A stretch of 64,000 nucleotides of DNA from Atherix ibis (taxonomy: Eukaryota > Arthropoda > Insecta > Diptera > Athericidae): contig OY282610.1 of assembly GCA_958298945.1 (NCBI GenBank), positions 44,833,667 to 44,897,666 on the forward strand, in the 5' to 3' direction. The notes under the pieces were generated by a model. That model was not told the DNA's origin. It ran no database searches and saw nothing but the letters and a program-made list of their open reading frames with translations. Numbering within the stretch: the first letter of the stretch is position 1; each line of letters starts with the position of its first letter. This document shows, in pieces, positions 23,171 to 36,640 of this stretch. The position numbers and the translations under genes were made by a program.

Positions 23171-23351
23171 CCATATATGTCATGTCAGAAATATTTTTAC
23201 TATTCGCTGTCGAATTGGTTACAATACCATCGCCTATATGATCTGGGGTTGGTAGAATAGTCAAACCAGGACCAGCCCCGATAACTTCATTCCCTCCTAA
23301 ACTAAGAGCATCTTGGAATTCTAATTCCGGAGCATTACTTATGCTCTGCGG
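23171..23351 (-). CDS. eIF4G-like gene, internal exon
   Basis: A 181-bp exon with acceptor TCACAACAG ahead of 23351 and perfect donor GTAAGT left of 23171. It starts in phase 0 and reads PQSISNAPELEFQDALSLGG, then NEVIGAGPGLTILPTPDHIG and ends MTYMG in phase 1. Mixed acidic/Gly/Pro composition without low-complexity runs. No catalytic domain. The acidic LEFQDALSL patch could be a short interaction motif in an otherwise disordered protein; that is inference. Confidence 0.82.
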
Positions 23352-23468
23352 CTGTTGTGATTTTCCATGAAAAAAGAAATGAATTATTAAAATTAATAAA
23401 TCTGATTTTTTTTGTACATAAAATTAAAATTTAAAAAAAGCAATTTTTGTAATAGTAAATCAACCTAC

Positions 23469-23984
23469 ATTATTTGTTTCGTCATCGGCGGTAATTTTCT
23501 TTCCTGTATCTGGATGGATAATGTCCACAGCATGTGGACGTGATTTCCGTTGATTTAGAACAGGTGCTGCTGCTGCATGTTGTGGTATTGACCCCATCAT
23601 ATTTGATGGTGGCATTTGCATTAATCCCGTTGGCGCTTGTGCATTACCTAGTGCACCTAGAACTCCACCGCCACCTTGTACTATCGTATTATTAGAACGA
23701 GTCTGTTGCGTTGGTATTACTTGATTCGCATAAAGAAATTGCGAATATGAATAGTTTGTAGACATTTGCTGTTGTGGATACGGTGTTGTAAATAGAGTGG
23801 GAGTCTGCTGCCGTTGCCCCGCATACGATTGGGAGAACTGAGGATGGTATACACCGAATTGATATACCGGCTGTGATATATGCCGTTGATTTCGTGACGC
23901 TGATGAGTTCGATCCATTTCTATATGCGTTGGGTTGATTTGAGCGATTATTATTGCCCACATTACCGCCACCCGGCACAACATA
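23469..23984 (-). CDS. eIF4G-like gene, large exon encoding the N-terminal disordered region
   Basis: A 516-bp exon (172 codons, phase 0 at both ends). The acceptor ATGATTTTAG precedes 23984 and the donor AATAAT/GTAGGT lies left of 23469. The product is rich in Gln, Asn, Ser, Tyr and Pro: VYQFGVYHPQFSQSYAGQRQ, PYPQQQ, a poly-Gly patch, and APVLNQRKSRPHAVDIIHPD followed by TGKKIT. The last part resembles the conserved stretch after the PABP-binding region of metazoan eIF4G, where a basic run leads into 'I-DPxxGKDIT'; the Tyr-rich segment before it fits too. eIF4G is the scaffold joining cap-binding eIF4E, eIF4A, eIF3 and PABP in the cytoplasm. Identification rests on this motif by eye, and another disordered Gln-rich protein cannot be excluded. 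Confidence 0.75.
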
Positions 23985-24047
23985 CTAAAATCATATAAAT
24001 AATATCAGATAAAATACGATTCATTTGTTTAAAATTATCATGTTTAC

Positions 24048-24202
24048 CTGTTGTTGTTGCATTTTGTTAAGATCTTGTTGCGGCGGTGTTTGTGATGCTG
24101 ACGATTGCATACCGCGTATTACGGGAGCACCTTGATGTGGTGGGCCACTCTGTGCTGCCGAGAAACTTGTAGAAGGCTGTGGTACATAACCATCTGATGA
24201 TC
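24048..24202 (-). CDS. eIF4G-like gene, internal exon joined to either alternative 5' exon
   Basis: A 155-bp exon. The acceptor (A run then AG) precedes 24202, and the donor CAACAACAG/GTAAAC lies left of 24048. It needs one base from the preceding exon. Both 28133-28400 (leaving A, giving Arg) and 43991-44159 (leaving G, giving Gly) supply exactly one. It continues SSDGYVPQPSTSFSAAQSGP to NKMQQQQ and ends in phase 0. Gln/Ser/Pro-rich, presumably disordered. Confidence 0.8.
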
Positions 24203-25125
24203 CTTTTTTTTTGAAAAATTATTAAAATTAATTAAGATTTGTTAATTTTATTATTTATTCAAAGGAATTATAAAGACTAAATAAATAAATCTTGATATCT
24301 CTATTTAACTCAATCTAAGAAAAAAAAATTTATTCAAAATATTTTTTAAGTTTGTTTGTTTGTATATTTATTCATTTACCAACTTATTTATTTCTTCGTG
24401 ATTAATATCTCGAAAAAAAAACTAAAATTTTGTTTTTTCTACTTTCGTTTTTAACCATTTTCTTTAGAAGTTTCTATAAAAATAGGATGCCCAAAAACTC
24501 TTAAAATATATGTTGTAAAAAAAAAACAATAAGACTAAGATAGATAATTTCAACATAAAATTAAGAAAGTGAAAAAGCTATTTAAAAAAAAGTACAGGTA
24601 AGTAAACAGCCGGGATAAGGGAAACGCAATTTTTAAAAAACTTGGAGAAAAACAAATTTCAAGAAGAAAATTGATCGAAAACTGTGCGACAAGACAATAT
24701 TCTTATTGGCCACTATTATCAGATTGCACACAATCGGAATTATTAATTCATAATCGCTATTATGTGCTTGACAACCACTTTTTTTTATATTAAATATCTA
24801 ATCTCATAAAACATTTTAAACAGCAGTTTTTATGTTTTGAGCTACAATTCAACATCTTAGGAAGATACTCATTCAATTCAGGGCATTAACATTCGTTTTA
24901 TTACGTATTCAAAAATGTATCAATTATATATTTTCGGATAAGTTATACGCTACGACTAATAGATAAAAATCAAATTCCGAGTATGGCATCGTAAAATATT
25001 TTTTCCCGAATTTGGGATGGCCTTTTAGTTGCCAACAGAGATGCTGAGTTAGTTGTCGTGGTACAAATGTTACTACAAATGACCATAAAAAACTTTGCGT
25101 TCGACTTTGAGGGAAAAAATTTCTT
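24203..25125. other. Intron sequence
   Basis: AT-rich intron sequence right of the exon at 24048-24202. No supported feature. Confidence 0.55.
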
Positions 25126-25835
25126 TGCATAATATATCTTTAGGATAAAATCATTTTCGTGTAAAAGCATTTTCGGATAAAATCATTTTCGGATAAAATA
25201 TATTTTTGATAAAATATCTTTCGGATAAAAGCATTTGCGGATAAAGTTATTGTCGGATAAAATATCTTTCGGATAAAATATTTTTCATATAACATAGATT
25301 AAGGATAAAATCATTTCCGTATAAAAGCATTTTCGGATAAAATAATTTTCGGATTAAATACCTTTTTGCTAAAATATCTTTCGGATAAAACATCTTTCAG
25401 ATAAAACCTCTTTTTTGATCAAATATCTTACGGATAAAATAATTTTCGGATATAATTATTTTCGAATAAAACATCTTTCGAATAAAATATTTTTTATACA
25501 AAATCTTTCAGATAAAATAATTTTCGGATAAGATATCTTTTTGATAAAATATCGTTCGGATAAAATAATTTTAGGATAAAATCATTTTCGAATAAAACAT
25601 CTTTCGAAGAAAATATTTTTCATATAAAATAGCTTAAGGATGAAATCATTTTCGGATAAATTCGTTCGGATAAAATAATTTTCCTATAAAACATTTTCGG
25701 ATAAAATCATTTTCGTATAAAAAATATTTAGGATAATATAATATTCGGATAAAAGAACTTTCTGTTCGTTTCGGATAAAATATTGTATTTTCCGGTTATG
25801 AAAGATTCAGATAAAATACCTATCAGATAAAATTA
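25126..25835. repeat. Degenerate short tandem array of a GGATAAAATCATTTTC unit
   Basis: About forty diverged copies of a 15-18-bp unit (TTTCGGATAAAATCATTTTC and variants with TATCTTTC, AGCATTTTC) run through 700 bp of the intron. The unit length and the repeated CGGATAAAA core are visible throughout. There is no longer-range unit of fixed size. Confidence 0.9.
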
Positions 25836-26940
25836 CTTTTAAATTTTACTCAATTCTGAAATTGTTTTAATTTTCCAATTGATATACGAAAGCTTATTTC
25901 GAATTTGAAATGTTCCATTATTCGTAATTTTTGATTAAAATTTACTAAAATTTTGTTGGATAAAAATTAAACATAAACAAAATTTCATATTTGAAAAAAA
26001 TTGTAACATTTTTCTGCTTTTTTACAATAAATAATTTTTTTTTAATAAATTATTTACGCAAGAGATATGGGGAAAAGCAGAGGTCTTCAAGAGTTCTTTT
26101 TTTGTTGTTGTTGGTTCTATTGTAAATAGATACAACGATTCCCATAAGGAAAAAAAATTCGTTAATTTTTTTAACAAAAAAAACGAATGTTTTTGCACGA
26201 ATTTTCTTATTTGTTCTAGTTTTTTCCTTCTTATTTCAGATGATTTTTTTAAATTTGAAAATTGCTTAAATTAGAAAAATCGTTCGTTTCTTTTGTTCTT
26301 GTAAGTCAGTTTTAAAGGAAATTTGACGTTCCCTTACAAGCAAAATCATAATTTTGTAATTGAAAAATCATCAAAAATAAGATCAAATTCTATCTTCGGA
26401 ACATCATTTTTCTAAGCTACCAAATGCAAATATATCAGAAGGAAAATTTACATTTAATAAAATCTATTTTATTTTTAAAAGCAGTTACCGTTAAAAATTA
26501 ATTCTATAAATTACAAAAACACATAAATAAGCACATATCTGGGAATGACATATAATTTAACTAACATAAAATATCATTTCTTTTTCTCATCTATTTAATT
26601 TACTTTAAAAAAAAAAAAGACCAAAAAAGATTTTTAAAAGGAATAAATTCGAAAAATGTTGATTGATCATTCACGCATGCAAAAAGCTTCAATAATTACA
26701 AGACAGCAGCAATAAAAATGCTTTTAATTATAAAGAAAAAGAAAAAAAAGCTTTAAAAAAATTGGCTTTAAAATTATAAACAAAAAGAAAACAAGGACAC
26801 ATTCTAATTATTTAATTAATTATAAATAAATGAGAAGAGAAAAATAATTTTCAGAAAACCACAAAAAAAAGAAAACTCCACTTTTTTTGGATTCAAATTT
26901 CAATATAAGTGAATAAAAGAGAGAGCTGGTTAATGACAAT
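25836..26940. other. Intron sequence, very AT-rich
   Basis: No gene, RNA or repeat of note; long A and T runs. Confidence 0.55.
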
Positions 26941-26949
26941 GCTAGAACT

Positions 26950-27800
26950 GAAAAACACAAATAAATAAAGAATAAAAGAAAGAGAGAAAAAACAGAGAAA
27001 GAAAGAACAAAAGAGATTCGAACGCCAATGTGTCGATCGTGTTCGAAGTGAGAACTTGCAACTTATAAGAGGAAATTGCAAGAATTCAGTTTGTTCTACT
27101 GACAGCTGTCATTAAAGTTGCGCAGCACGACTCTGTGTGGCCGTGTTTGCTAATAGGTCCTTGTTTTTTTCTTGCAATTCAAATTTATTACATTTTCTCC
27201 TTTTATGACTTCTAAAATTTTTTGTTTTTATCAAAAGTTTATGTAGGTTTTTTTTTTTGGTGACAAACATTTGAGAAAAAGATTCTTTAGAACTGACTGA
27301 CTTATCGACTCTATCATGAAAACACGTTGTTCTAATGAGTACTTATTTGTTCGATTTGAAAATAAACAATTTTTTAGGAATAAAAAGAGAATAAAAGAGA
27401 GAAAACAACAGAGAAGAGAGATGAAATCAAGAAAGAATAAAAGAGATTTGAACGGCAATGTGTCGATCGTGTTCGAAGGGAGAACTTGCAACTTATGAGA
27501 GGAAATTCCAAGAATTCAGCATGTTAGACTGACAGCTGTCACTCTGTGTGCCCGATGTTGCTAATAGGACCTTGTTTTTTTTTGCAATTCAAATTTGTTA
27601 CATTTTCTCTTTTCATGACTTCTCAAATTTTTAGTTTTTATCAAAAGTTAATGCAGTTTTTTTTTGTTTTTTTGTTTTTGGTGACAAGCATTTGAGAAAA
27701 AGATTCTTTAGAACTGACTGACTTATTGACTGTCATGAAAACACGTTGTTCTAATGAATACTTTACTTGTTCGATTCTAAAATAAACATTTTTTTTATAG
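26950..27800. repeat. Tandem duplication of about 430 bp in the intron
   Basis: Text around AATGTGTCGATCGTGTTCGA at 27027 recurs at 27457. The similarity runs on through GAGAACTTGCAACTTAT, a TGACAGCTGTCA palindrome, AATAGGNCCTTGTTTTT and ACTGACTGACTTAT to about 27380 and 27800. The offset is 430 bp. The second copy lost about 17 bp after the palindrome. The block lies a few hundred bases downstream (in gene sense) of the exon at 28133-28400. Confidence 0.88.
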
Positions 27801-28132
27801 GAAAAACAACACACAATGTGGAGCCAAAAAATAGAAAATAATAAAAATATTTTTCTTCTCCCCTTCTCAATACTCAATATTGTCATCATTATACAATATA
27901 TCAAAAAAAAATTACGAAAATTAAGATAATTAAACAAAAAATTCAACAAATGAAGAGAAAAAAAAATAGACTAGAATAAGAAGAATAAGTAAGGATAAAA
28001 CAAAATGAATATTTAGCCGGAAAACTAATGCTTATAATAACAATAAGAATGTATATAATTGAAAATCGAATGCAAATAACATAAACGCTTCATAGATAAT
28101 TAGTTGAGAGATTTAAGTATTTGAGGACTCAC

Positions 28133-28400
28133 TGGAATGCAATATACGATAGTGTTGCGGTTGGCCTTGTGACGGACCCGATGGGCCCTGTACTAGGCAC
28201 GACGGTACATGATAATCAGACGGATTTGGTCCTTTCAGGCTTTGTGACGATTGCTGTTGCGCTTGCTGCTGTTGTGGTACTGCAGCGGCAGCAGCCATTG
28301 CCACACCCAATGGCATTGGAGCTACCTGCTGTTGCGGATGACCGCTTGGATTGCCAGGACCAAGGCCAAGTGTGAAGTTGGATACATATCGGGAGACCAT
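28133..28400 (-). CDS. eIF4G-like gene, first coding exon of a shorter isoform
   Basis: The ATG at 28400-28398 opens a 268-bp coding segment ending at a consensus donor (CATTCCA/GTGAGT). It reads MVSRYVSNFTLGLGPGNPSG, then a Gln-rich, poly-Ala and poly-Gln stretch (around residues 20-55), and GPSGPSQGQPQHYRILHS, ending in phase 1. No pyrimidine tract or acceptor is visible just upstream, so this is taken as a first exon with 5' UTR to its right. The AAAAAATGG context is acceptable for initiation. Its end phase equals that of the exon at 43991-44159, which is why the two look like alternatives joined to 24048-24202. Confidence 0.75.
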
Positions 28401-29880
28401 TTTTTCTTATTTTGATATATATTGTTTTCGAGGGGGTTTTTTTGATTTTCAATTTTTAAATTAATTTTTTTTTTAAGTTATTTTCTTTAACGGTTTTTTT
28501 TTAATATAATAATTTTATTTGTTTGATTTTATTATAAAAAAAAAAAATATTTTTTTTTTGTTAACCTTTTGTATTTGTTTCGTTTAGTTTTGTTTAGTTT
28601 CGTTTTGTTTTGTTTCGTTTGGTTTTTTTAATTTTTATTTATATAATTATTATTTTTATTCACGATACTTAATTTTTGTTGTTTTTTTTTTCTCCGGAAG
28701 TCGTCGATTAGAGCGCTGTGACGATATTATAATCGTTGATGTTGTTGTTGGCTGTTGTTTTATTTGATTTTTACGTTTTGTTTTGCCTGTTTTCCACCTT
28801 AAATGAATTTAATTCTTTGCCATCGTCAAACTTTAAAATATTCCTTTTTCTTTCGTGATTTTTGCGCCTAAACCGTAACGTTTTGTTTGTTTTTTTCTCC
28901 AAAAATTTTATCAATATAATATACAATAGCTAAAATTTGCGTCCTTTTTAATTAATTGTTGCTGTTGTTGCTCCGTACGTGTTTTTTCTGATTTGTCTTT
29001 TATATATTTTGTCAGAAAAATTTGCAATTTTATCTTTCCAAATAATTTTCTGTAAGAATATTGGTTTTTTTCTTTCTTCTAAAAAATTATTGGTTTCTTT
29101 TATACACGAAGTAATTTACGGAATGATTGATTGAAATTAGATGGGGGGGGGACAAGGGAGACGGTATCACACTAATAAACTAACAAAAATATATATTTAG
29201 CATAAATAGTATCAAAAATATAATTTAAACAAGAGAATATGATATTGAGAAATTCGTAATTATTTGTTTTCCCTTTAAAAAAAAAACTTTCCACAATCTT
29301 AGTAGAGGTGAATTAATTTGTTTCTTTTATTTCTTTTTTTTTAAACACTTTGAATGGTTTTGCAATTAATTTCAATTTTAGGTGGAAAATTTAATTGTGA
29401 AAAAAAGAAAAAAACATCTAAATAATTACGAAAAAGTATTTTGAATAATTTTCAAATGGAATTAAAAGAAAATTAAAGAAGAAGGAAGGAATTAGGGGGT
29501 GGGGGTGGTGGAAGGGGCAATTATAGGATGAATATTTTGGTATGATGGAAAATATGAGAGGAGAAAAAAAAATTTCCAATAAAAATAATTGATTGAATCA
29601 AAATTGTTCGTTTTAAGTAAAAAGGAAATTTTTGTTTGTTGTTTTTTTTCTGTATATTTATTTTTAATAGTTTTTTGTATTTATTTTAAAAATTAAATAA
29701 TATTTTTTAACATCATAAATGGTGATATCATAATGATAGTTTGTCAGTGTCTATATTCTCTATTAATTTTATTGATCAAATTTGGTCATTTCAAAAAAAA
29801 AAATTATTAATAAAAAAAAATAAACACAATCAATCAAAGGAGATCTATATTATTAATTATTAAACTATGTCTCTCTCCCT
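28401..29880 (-). other. Probable 5' UTR and promoter region of the shorter isoform
   Basis: Upstream (in gene sense) of the ATG at 28400. T-rich on the plus strand, with TTG/GTT repeats around 28735 and 28955 and a G-rich tract at 29493-29517. A transcription start could not be pinned down from sequence. Confidence 0.35.
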
Positions 29881-29881
29881 C

Positions 29882-29970
29882 GCGCGCGCTTCCCTCTTCT
29901 ATCTATCTATCTATCTATCTATCGCTCTCTCTCTCTCTCTCTCTCTATCCCTCTCTCAGTCTGTCTGTCT
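29882..29970. repeat. Microsatellite cluster: CG, CTAT and CT repeats
   Basis: CGCGCGCG is followed by about six CTAT units (29899-29922), then a CT run to about 29946 and further CTCT/CTGT words. Confidence 0.95.
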
Positions 29971-31840
<1,870 letters not shown>

Positions 31841-32166
31841 GCATTCTCAGTGAATCTTTTTTGATGAAGAACGTATTTTTCTCGCTCTCCGTTCTGCACC
31901 AATCATATTTGAGCTATGAAATAAGGTAGATGATGATAGGTTGGATATAAAAAAAATTGCAATTAGTCTTTTTTTTGTCAATTGATTTTTTTTTATGTTC
32001 AATAATAAACTAAAAATATGTGAAAAAAATATCCCCTTTAAAACAATACAGAGGGGAAGGAGTGTGCAGGTAAAAAACCATTTTTTAGCAGGGTTTTTTT
32101 TTTAAATTTTATAATAAAACAATTTTATTTTTTTTGAAGTTTAAATTTTTTATTTGGATAATATTA

Positions 32167-33222
32167 CAAAGTGTTTTTTTTTCTCGATGTTCCAAGTTGA
32201 TTTTGGTTTGGATGACATTTGTCTGTTGGCATTTGACAGTCCTAGAGCTTTTAACGCCGCAATAAAGTGTAGAAATTGTTAAAATATTTTATTTAAATAA
32301 TTGTTCAATTACCGTGACTTTTTTGGTGTTAATCATATTGCCGAGCAAGTCAACAACCATTCAGCGTGTAATGAATTATTTTGAAAATATGCACACACTG
32401 GGAGATGAAGGGAGACTGTGCGACAACTAAGCTAAAGTACACCTGAAGATATTGGTGCAGTGTGGCAAAAACCCACGTAAAATTCAATTGACATAACAGC
32501 TGCAAGCAAATGACCTTGAACGGTGGCGAGACTGGAGTGCTAGAGTGTTACAGCTCGGTTTAGACGACCACCTTTTGTGGCAAAAATTCATTATAAGCGG
32601 CTTTGTTAATAAACAGCCTCGCCGCTATTAGGGCACTGATAACCCTCAACTGATATACCAAAGACCACTACACTCTCGTTGAGTGCGGCATCATTGGGCC
32701 ATATTTTTTTGAAGATGCTGAAGGCAATGCTGTAACAGTTACTGCTGACCGCTATCGGGACATGTTGGAAAACTTTCTTTTACCCGAAGAATATGTCGTT
32801 CCAACAAGACGGTGCCACATCACACACAGCTTGTGCTACGATGCAAATTTTGAGAGATATTTTCTCAGGCCGAATAATGTAAAAATTTGGTGATATAGGC
32901 GATCTTCTAATTTGAACACTCCCAATTTATTCGTGTGGGATTACTTGCAGCAAAAGGTGTACTAACCACAATATCGATGCTTAAGATTCGAAAATAAATT
33001 GCTGAAATAACAACAGAAGTTTGCGAAAATTTTATGGAAAAATGTGCTTAAAAGAAGCTCGCCTTTGCGCTGCGACCGGACGCAGGCATTTGATTGACAT
33101 CATATTCCATACATAAATACTAAAGACCATTTAATCAATCAATTATAAAAATTTTTTCATTTAAATGTTATTACAAAAAACAAAAAAAAAAACCTCCGAC
33201 CTGGAACATAAAACGTACTCTG
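32167..33222 (+). mobile_element. DD41D (rosa-like) relic, copy B
   Basis: TA at 32165-32166 and 33223-33224 flank a 1056-bp element. Its left end is CAAAGTG...GTTCCAAGTTGA and its right end CGACCTGGAACAT...CTCTG. The right end gives the clearest terminus of this family (reading inward CAGAGTACGTTTTATGTTCC). The internal text is colinear with copies A and C but shorter, with stops and indels. It keeps the segment for NLNTPNLFVWDYLQQKVY near 32915, equivalent to the third catalytic acid region that copy C has lost. It lies in the region upstream of the short-isoform exon. Confidence 0.85.
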
Positions 33223-36085
33223 TATTTGTTATCAATTAAAATGAAAATTATTTAATTTATAAAGTTTCGAAAGCAAAACATAAATTTCTTATCTTTCATC
33301 TGGCATTCATTATATTCAATGGACTTCATTCGTTAATAAATTATTGCGAATCAAAATCAGCACGTAGCAACACACGCACACATACACATACATTATTTTT
33401 TATTATTATTTAAACTGAAACGGTTTCTTTTTTGTATCATATGAAAATAAAATTTAAAACAAAAAAATTATACAATAAATAAATCAAAGTAAAGAAAGGA
33501 AAAAAAGAAAAGAGGAAAATTAAACCAATACAGAACGAAATTACCAAAAATAGTTGCAATAAAAACGAACGAAAAAAAAAAAAAATAAAACAAATTTTCA
33601 TAGATAAATCCATTTACATCCACAAAGTTACGATATCAAAAGTGTATGCAAACTTAAGCAAATAAACAATTATAAAATGGGGGGGACCTAATTATGGCAG
33701 GACACTTATTAAAATTGACATCCAGTTGGATTAAAGTTTACGAATTTACGAGTTTGTGGTAATTTAGACCTGTTTGTTCAACGACAACAGCGCCATCTAT
33801 CGGAGTATTTTTCTTGTTTTAAATTTGACTAACACACCACGTGTTTTTTCGGCGCCGCCATGTGTTTGACTTGCCATTTTGATGTGCACGTGTTGGAATA
33901 CTTTTCAGTCAAAATTATTATTAAAAAGAAGGCGAAGAAATCAAATTTAATTAATTAACAAAAGAAAAGAGAAAAAATAAAGTAATTTTTTTCCAATCTA
34001 TTCTGATGGTTGATAATGTCAAAAAAAAGTCAACAACAAAAAAGGACAAACCCAAAAGAAAATAGTTTGTATGGTCTTCGTTTGTACGCCCAAAAGAAAA
34101 TAGTTTGTATGAAGAGATTATAAAAATACAATAGTTTGTACGGTCTGGTCTTCGTTTTATTTTTTCGATGAACTTTATTAAATATGGCGTTCAAGTAATA
34201 GAACCGAATTCTTTTGCAGTCTGGTAGCCGTTAAGTTACTACAATAGTTTAAAATGGTATTCTAGTCCTTTTACTGATAAACACCTCAAATTCAGTGCTA
34301 ATTAAATAAAAAGCTTAGCCAAACCAGTGTCTTCGTTATCAAAATAGTAAAAAGAAAACCATTGAATTTGGTATTATTCCATTAAAACTGGATTGCTGAG
34401 GATTTTAACCATGAACACTCAGCAATCTGATCTTTGCAATGTTGGAGACAAAATGCTGCCGAAAATTTTGTACAAACAAAAACAAAAAAAAATATTCTGG
34501 AATTTAGAAGGTGGCGATCCCGATCTAAATTTTATACGATGAGCAAGAAGATCGATCAGAGAATTGATGCTAAAATGAAATGACAACTTTATTATTACGA
34601 AAAGATCTCGTTTAGTTAGTCTGCGCTTTTATTTTTGTACGAAAATACTTTTCGATTTACTAAAAGATGGCACCACAGGATAACACAGTACAAACTATTT
34701 TTTATATATAAAACGGATGCTTTTCTAGCGTGTAGAAGAGCGCCATTTCGATAATAATACTAAGCATTTGACAATTAAATCAAAGAAAATATTATTCTTT
34801 CGAAATTGTAAAGAAATTCGCAAAGTAGTGGAGGTGGGCATAAGACAAAAGAGGATGTAATCAGGATAATAATTGATGTGAAAAAAAAACTAAGCAATAT
34901 GGGGGAGACATTTGGAGCTATCTTCTCGTACAGCCAGACAGTTACTTCCGGCTGGGTCAGAAGCTTTGCGTATGGGTCCATATATTTGTGTAATTTTCAG
35001 TAGCTTTCCATATGGGATTAAAAGGAACCATTTCAAGCCAATCCATGCTAGAAAGAGGGACACTAAGCGCGTTACGTAAGAAAACATCACACGAAACAGG
35101 CCCGGAAAAAGTTCGGAGGTATAGGAGCAAGTCCTGAGAAAAGCTCTTAAACCACGCCAAAAGAAGAAATGACAATAAAAGAAAGTCGTATTCTGCATCT
35201 GCCCATATTGGCTTTTACCAAACGATCAAGTAATAAACTCCGACAGCTACTTTGCCAAGTTGGAACATATAAAGGCGGCCATTGAAGATAACGACCAGCA
35301 TAAATATTTGCAGCCAATCCAAAAACCTTGACAGATTTGCATGCTTTGGCATTCTCATCAGAAAAGCCACAATTTAAACGTAAAATGCAAGTAGTTCTTT
35401 TTAACGTAAAATGCAAGTAGCCACAATTTAAACGTAAAATGCAAGTAGGGAAGCAGCAGACATTTTGGCATATCAGAATGATTTTTTTTGTCCAGCCATC
35501 ATTTTACAAATAATCCTAAAAATACAAAATGAAATATGCCACGTCGGTTACTCAAAGCATACAAAAAACAAAAAACGCCACCTTTTGAGTGGTGACATCT
35601 GTTGGAAAAAAAACCACACCTGCCAATAATAAAACAATTAAAAATGGCGCGTAATTCAGTGTTTATGGCAATATAACGTGTAACAAGCAAATTTCAAAAA
35701 TATTTTGTGAACGATGATGGAAGATTCTATGATTGGACGGGATTTGGAAGAATTGGTTGAACTCTGTAAGTCCAAATAGGTTTAAATAGTGTGTTGTAAA
35801 CTGGCAGGATAGCAGGTGGCCTGCCTAACAACATAAGTTGCTGTCGGTGTCTATGAGCAAATATGATTTTCTCTGTGGTATAATGCCGCCGTTAAGGCAA
35901 ACAATTTGCGACAAAGGGTAAAAGTAGCGTGGGCTCATTTTCTACCGATCTTGACGTTTTGTTGTAGAGTCCTTTTGACATGAGATTTGGGTCTTTATCA
36001 ACTGATACAACCGCTTTATCGTTACCATGTGCGCTCCAGGAATAATTTTACTAGTGGGAATATGTCGAAAGTATATATAGGATTA
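33223..36085. other. Mixed non-coding region, partly unidentified
   Basis: AT-rich up to about 34.8 kb, with a phrase CCCAAAAGAAAATAGTTTGT repeated at 34050 and 34090. From about 34.9 to 35.5 kb and 35.7 to 36.05 kb the base composition is more even and short ORFs occur on both strands, but no family was recognised. Possibly old transposon sequence. The CTCF-like words GCGCCATCTATCGG (33790) and GTGACATCTGTTGG (35592) occur here. Confidence 0.4.
35369..35449. repeat. Triple short repeat of AACGTAAAATGCAAGTAG
   Basis: The 18-bp word occurs three times within about 80 bp; two of the copies are preceded by CCACAATTTA. Confidence 0.9.
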
Positions 36086-36640
36086 TTCACAATCCTCTTA
36101 TTTGACAGCTGACAAACATACACATCATCTAAGGTTGTATTTGTTTAGTTCAATGCGCTAAAATCATAAAAACTCTACGCCGATTAGATGATGCAACAAT
36201 AGGGCTTTGGATGCCGATTTTTGAAGAAAATTTTGTTCAGAGATGAGGCTCCGTGAATGTGACCTCATCGTATATGGGGCTTTGAAAAGCCACAAGTGTC
36301 TGTAGAGAAGCCATTGCATTTGCGAAAAGTGACTTTCCGGTGGGCATTTTAGTCTGAAGATGTCATTGGGCAGTATTTCTTTGAAGATTTATAACGTCTA
36401 TGACCGTAGAATAAGCTACTTTGATGATTTTAATCTGGATCATATGTGGTTTCAGACTTATTCTGACTTAACTACCCAAAAGAATATCAAAACGCATAAT
36501 TTCGATTGTAGATGATCTCAATTTGACTTTTTTTTCTTGTGGACCTACACGTAAAATCCAAAAACCAACCCAAAAGAATCGAGTCCTACAAATAGTCTTT
36601 ATTATAATAGAGAATGGGACCTCCTTGGACGAATGCCAGA
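36086..36640 (+). mobile_element. DD41D (rosa-like) relic, second family, copy 2
   Basis: Colinear with the relic at 11.77-13.42 kb: TTTGACAGCTGACAAAC, ATAAAAACTCTACGCCGATT and the transposase pieces KILFRDEAP (first acid, near 36220), RIWGFEKPQVSVEKPLH, SEDVIGQYFFED, FDDFNLDHMWFQ near 36425 and FFSCGPTRKIQ near 36530. No open frame remains. It gives the uninterrupted arrangement that shows the mariner at 11801 is a later insertion in the other copy. Confidence 0.7.
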
